Source of the DNA: Spirochaetae bacterium HGW-Spirochaetae-7
GTDB lineage: Bacteria > Spirochaetota > Spirochaetia > Treponematales > UBA12059
DNA length: 5,559 bases
NCBI GenBank assembly: GCA_002839245.1
Contig: PGXR01000192.1
Span: 1-5,559, forward strand
Direction of reading: 5' to 3'
The position numbers were made by a program, and so were the translations under genes. How positions within the stretch are numbered: position 1 is the stretch's first letter; every line of letters begins with the position of its first letter. Under the pieces are notes generated by a model, which was given only the letters and a program-made list of their open reading frames with translations, had not been told where the DNA came from and did no database searches. Of the stretch, positions 5,427 to 5,559 are shown in pieces.

Positions 5427-5559
5427 GAAACCAGCGCACGCTGTTTTTGGAAGCCAATCAGGTTAACTTTGGTTAGTTCATCGAAGCCTGCATCCACCCC
5501 GTTCCGGCATAGGCCGGGAGACGGTCAGGCTTGTTCTTCAACGGGGTGGCGGCCCGTTT
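5427..5559. other. Non-coding right edge with overlapping inverted repeats
   Basis: No convincing gene is seen here. Three inverted repeats are present: CCACCCCGTT/AACGGGGTGG (5494-5503 and 5540-5549, perfect), AAGCCTG/CAGGCTT (5484-5490 and 5526-5532, perfect), and CCGGC/GCCGG (5504-5508 and 5513-5517). The first two interlock rather than nest. The CCGGC hairpin recalls the dispersed CCGGC(N)GCCGG palindromes common between genes in proteobacteria. Further in, GGTTAACT and GGTTAGTT (5461 and 5471) are imperfect direct repeats 10 bp apart. Confidence 0.55.

Noticed and set aside
5461..5549. Integron attC or IS end
   Set aside because: GTTAACT does not fit the attC core, and no transposase or integrase coding sequence or target duplication is visible.
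5473..5559. Open minus-strand frame entering from the right edge and stopping at 5473
   Set aside because: Only 28 codons, and it runs through the inverted repeats, so it is more likely translated repeat than the tail of a real gene. It cannot be excluded without sequence to the right.

Overview
The window is GC-rich and tightly coding on the minus strand. It suggests a free-living, organic-acid-using bacterium. A proteobacterium or Desulfobacterota-like lineage is plausible, given the fused TAXI-type TRAP transporter, the FCD-type GntR regulator and the GGGGACAGACCCC and CCGGC/GCCGG palindromes between genes. This placement is by style only; no rRNA or marker gene is present.

Layout in the direction of transcription (right to left). 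Positions 5559-5427 are non-coding and hold overlapping inverted repeats. A GntR/FCD transcription regulator follows (5337-4672), with its own candidate promoter and a palindromic operator candidate. An AT-rich intergenic region (4671-4492) carries a weak terminator-like hairpin and then a good sigma70-type promoter, whose -35/-10 spacer is filled by tandem TCCTATA heptamers. Next come a fused TRAP permease (4491-2527), a paired 13-bp repeat element (2478-2517), the TAXI-family substrate-binding protein (2429-1461), a hairpin region (1440-1385) and a LeuA/homocitrate-synthase-like DRE-TIM enzyme (1354-128). The last codons and stop of that enzyme lie in a third copy of the repeat. At the left edge a probable secreted protein begins (81-1) and runs out of the window.

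The likely working unit is a regulated uptake-and-metabolism operon. The binding protein captures an unknown substrate, probably an organic acid, in the periplasm. The permease imports it using an ion gradient. The DRE-TIM enzyme makes or breaks a C-C bond in the imported compound or a derivative. The GntR regulator probably senses a related carboxylate and controls both itself and the transporter, because the same TATAGGA/TCCTATA word occurs at both promoters. The substrate cannot be read from the sequence.

The genes are of known families. The unusual material is between them: the heptamer array inside the promoter, its inverted counterpart in front of gntR, and the GGGGACAGACCCC repeats at gene ends.
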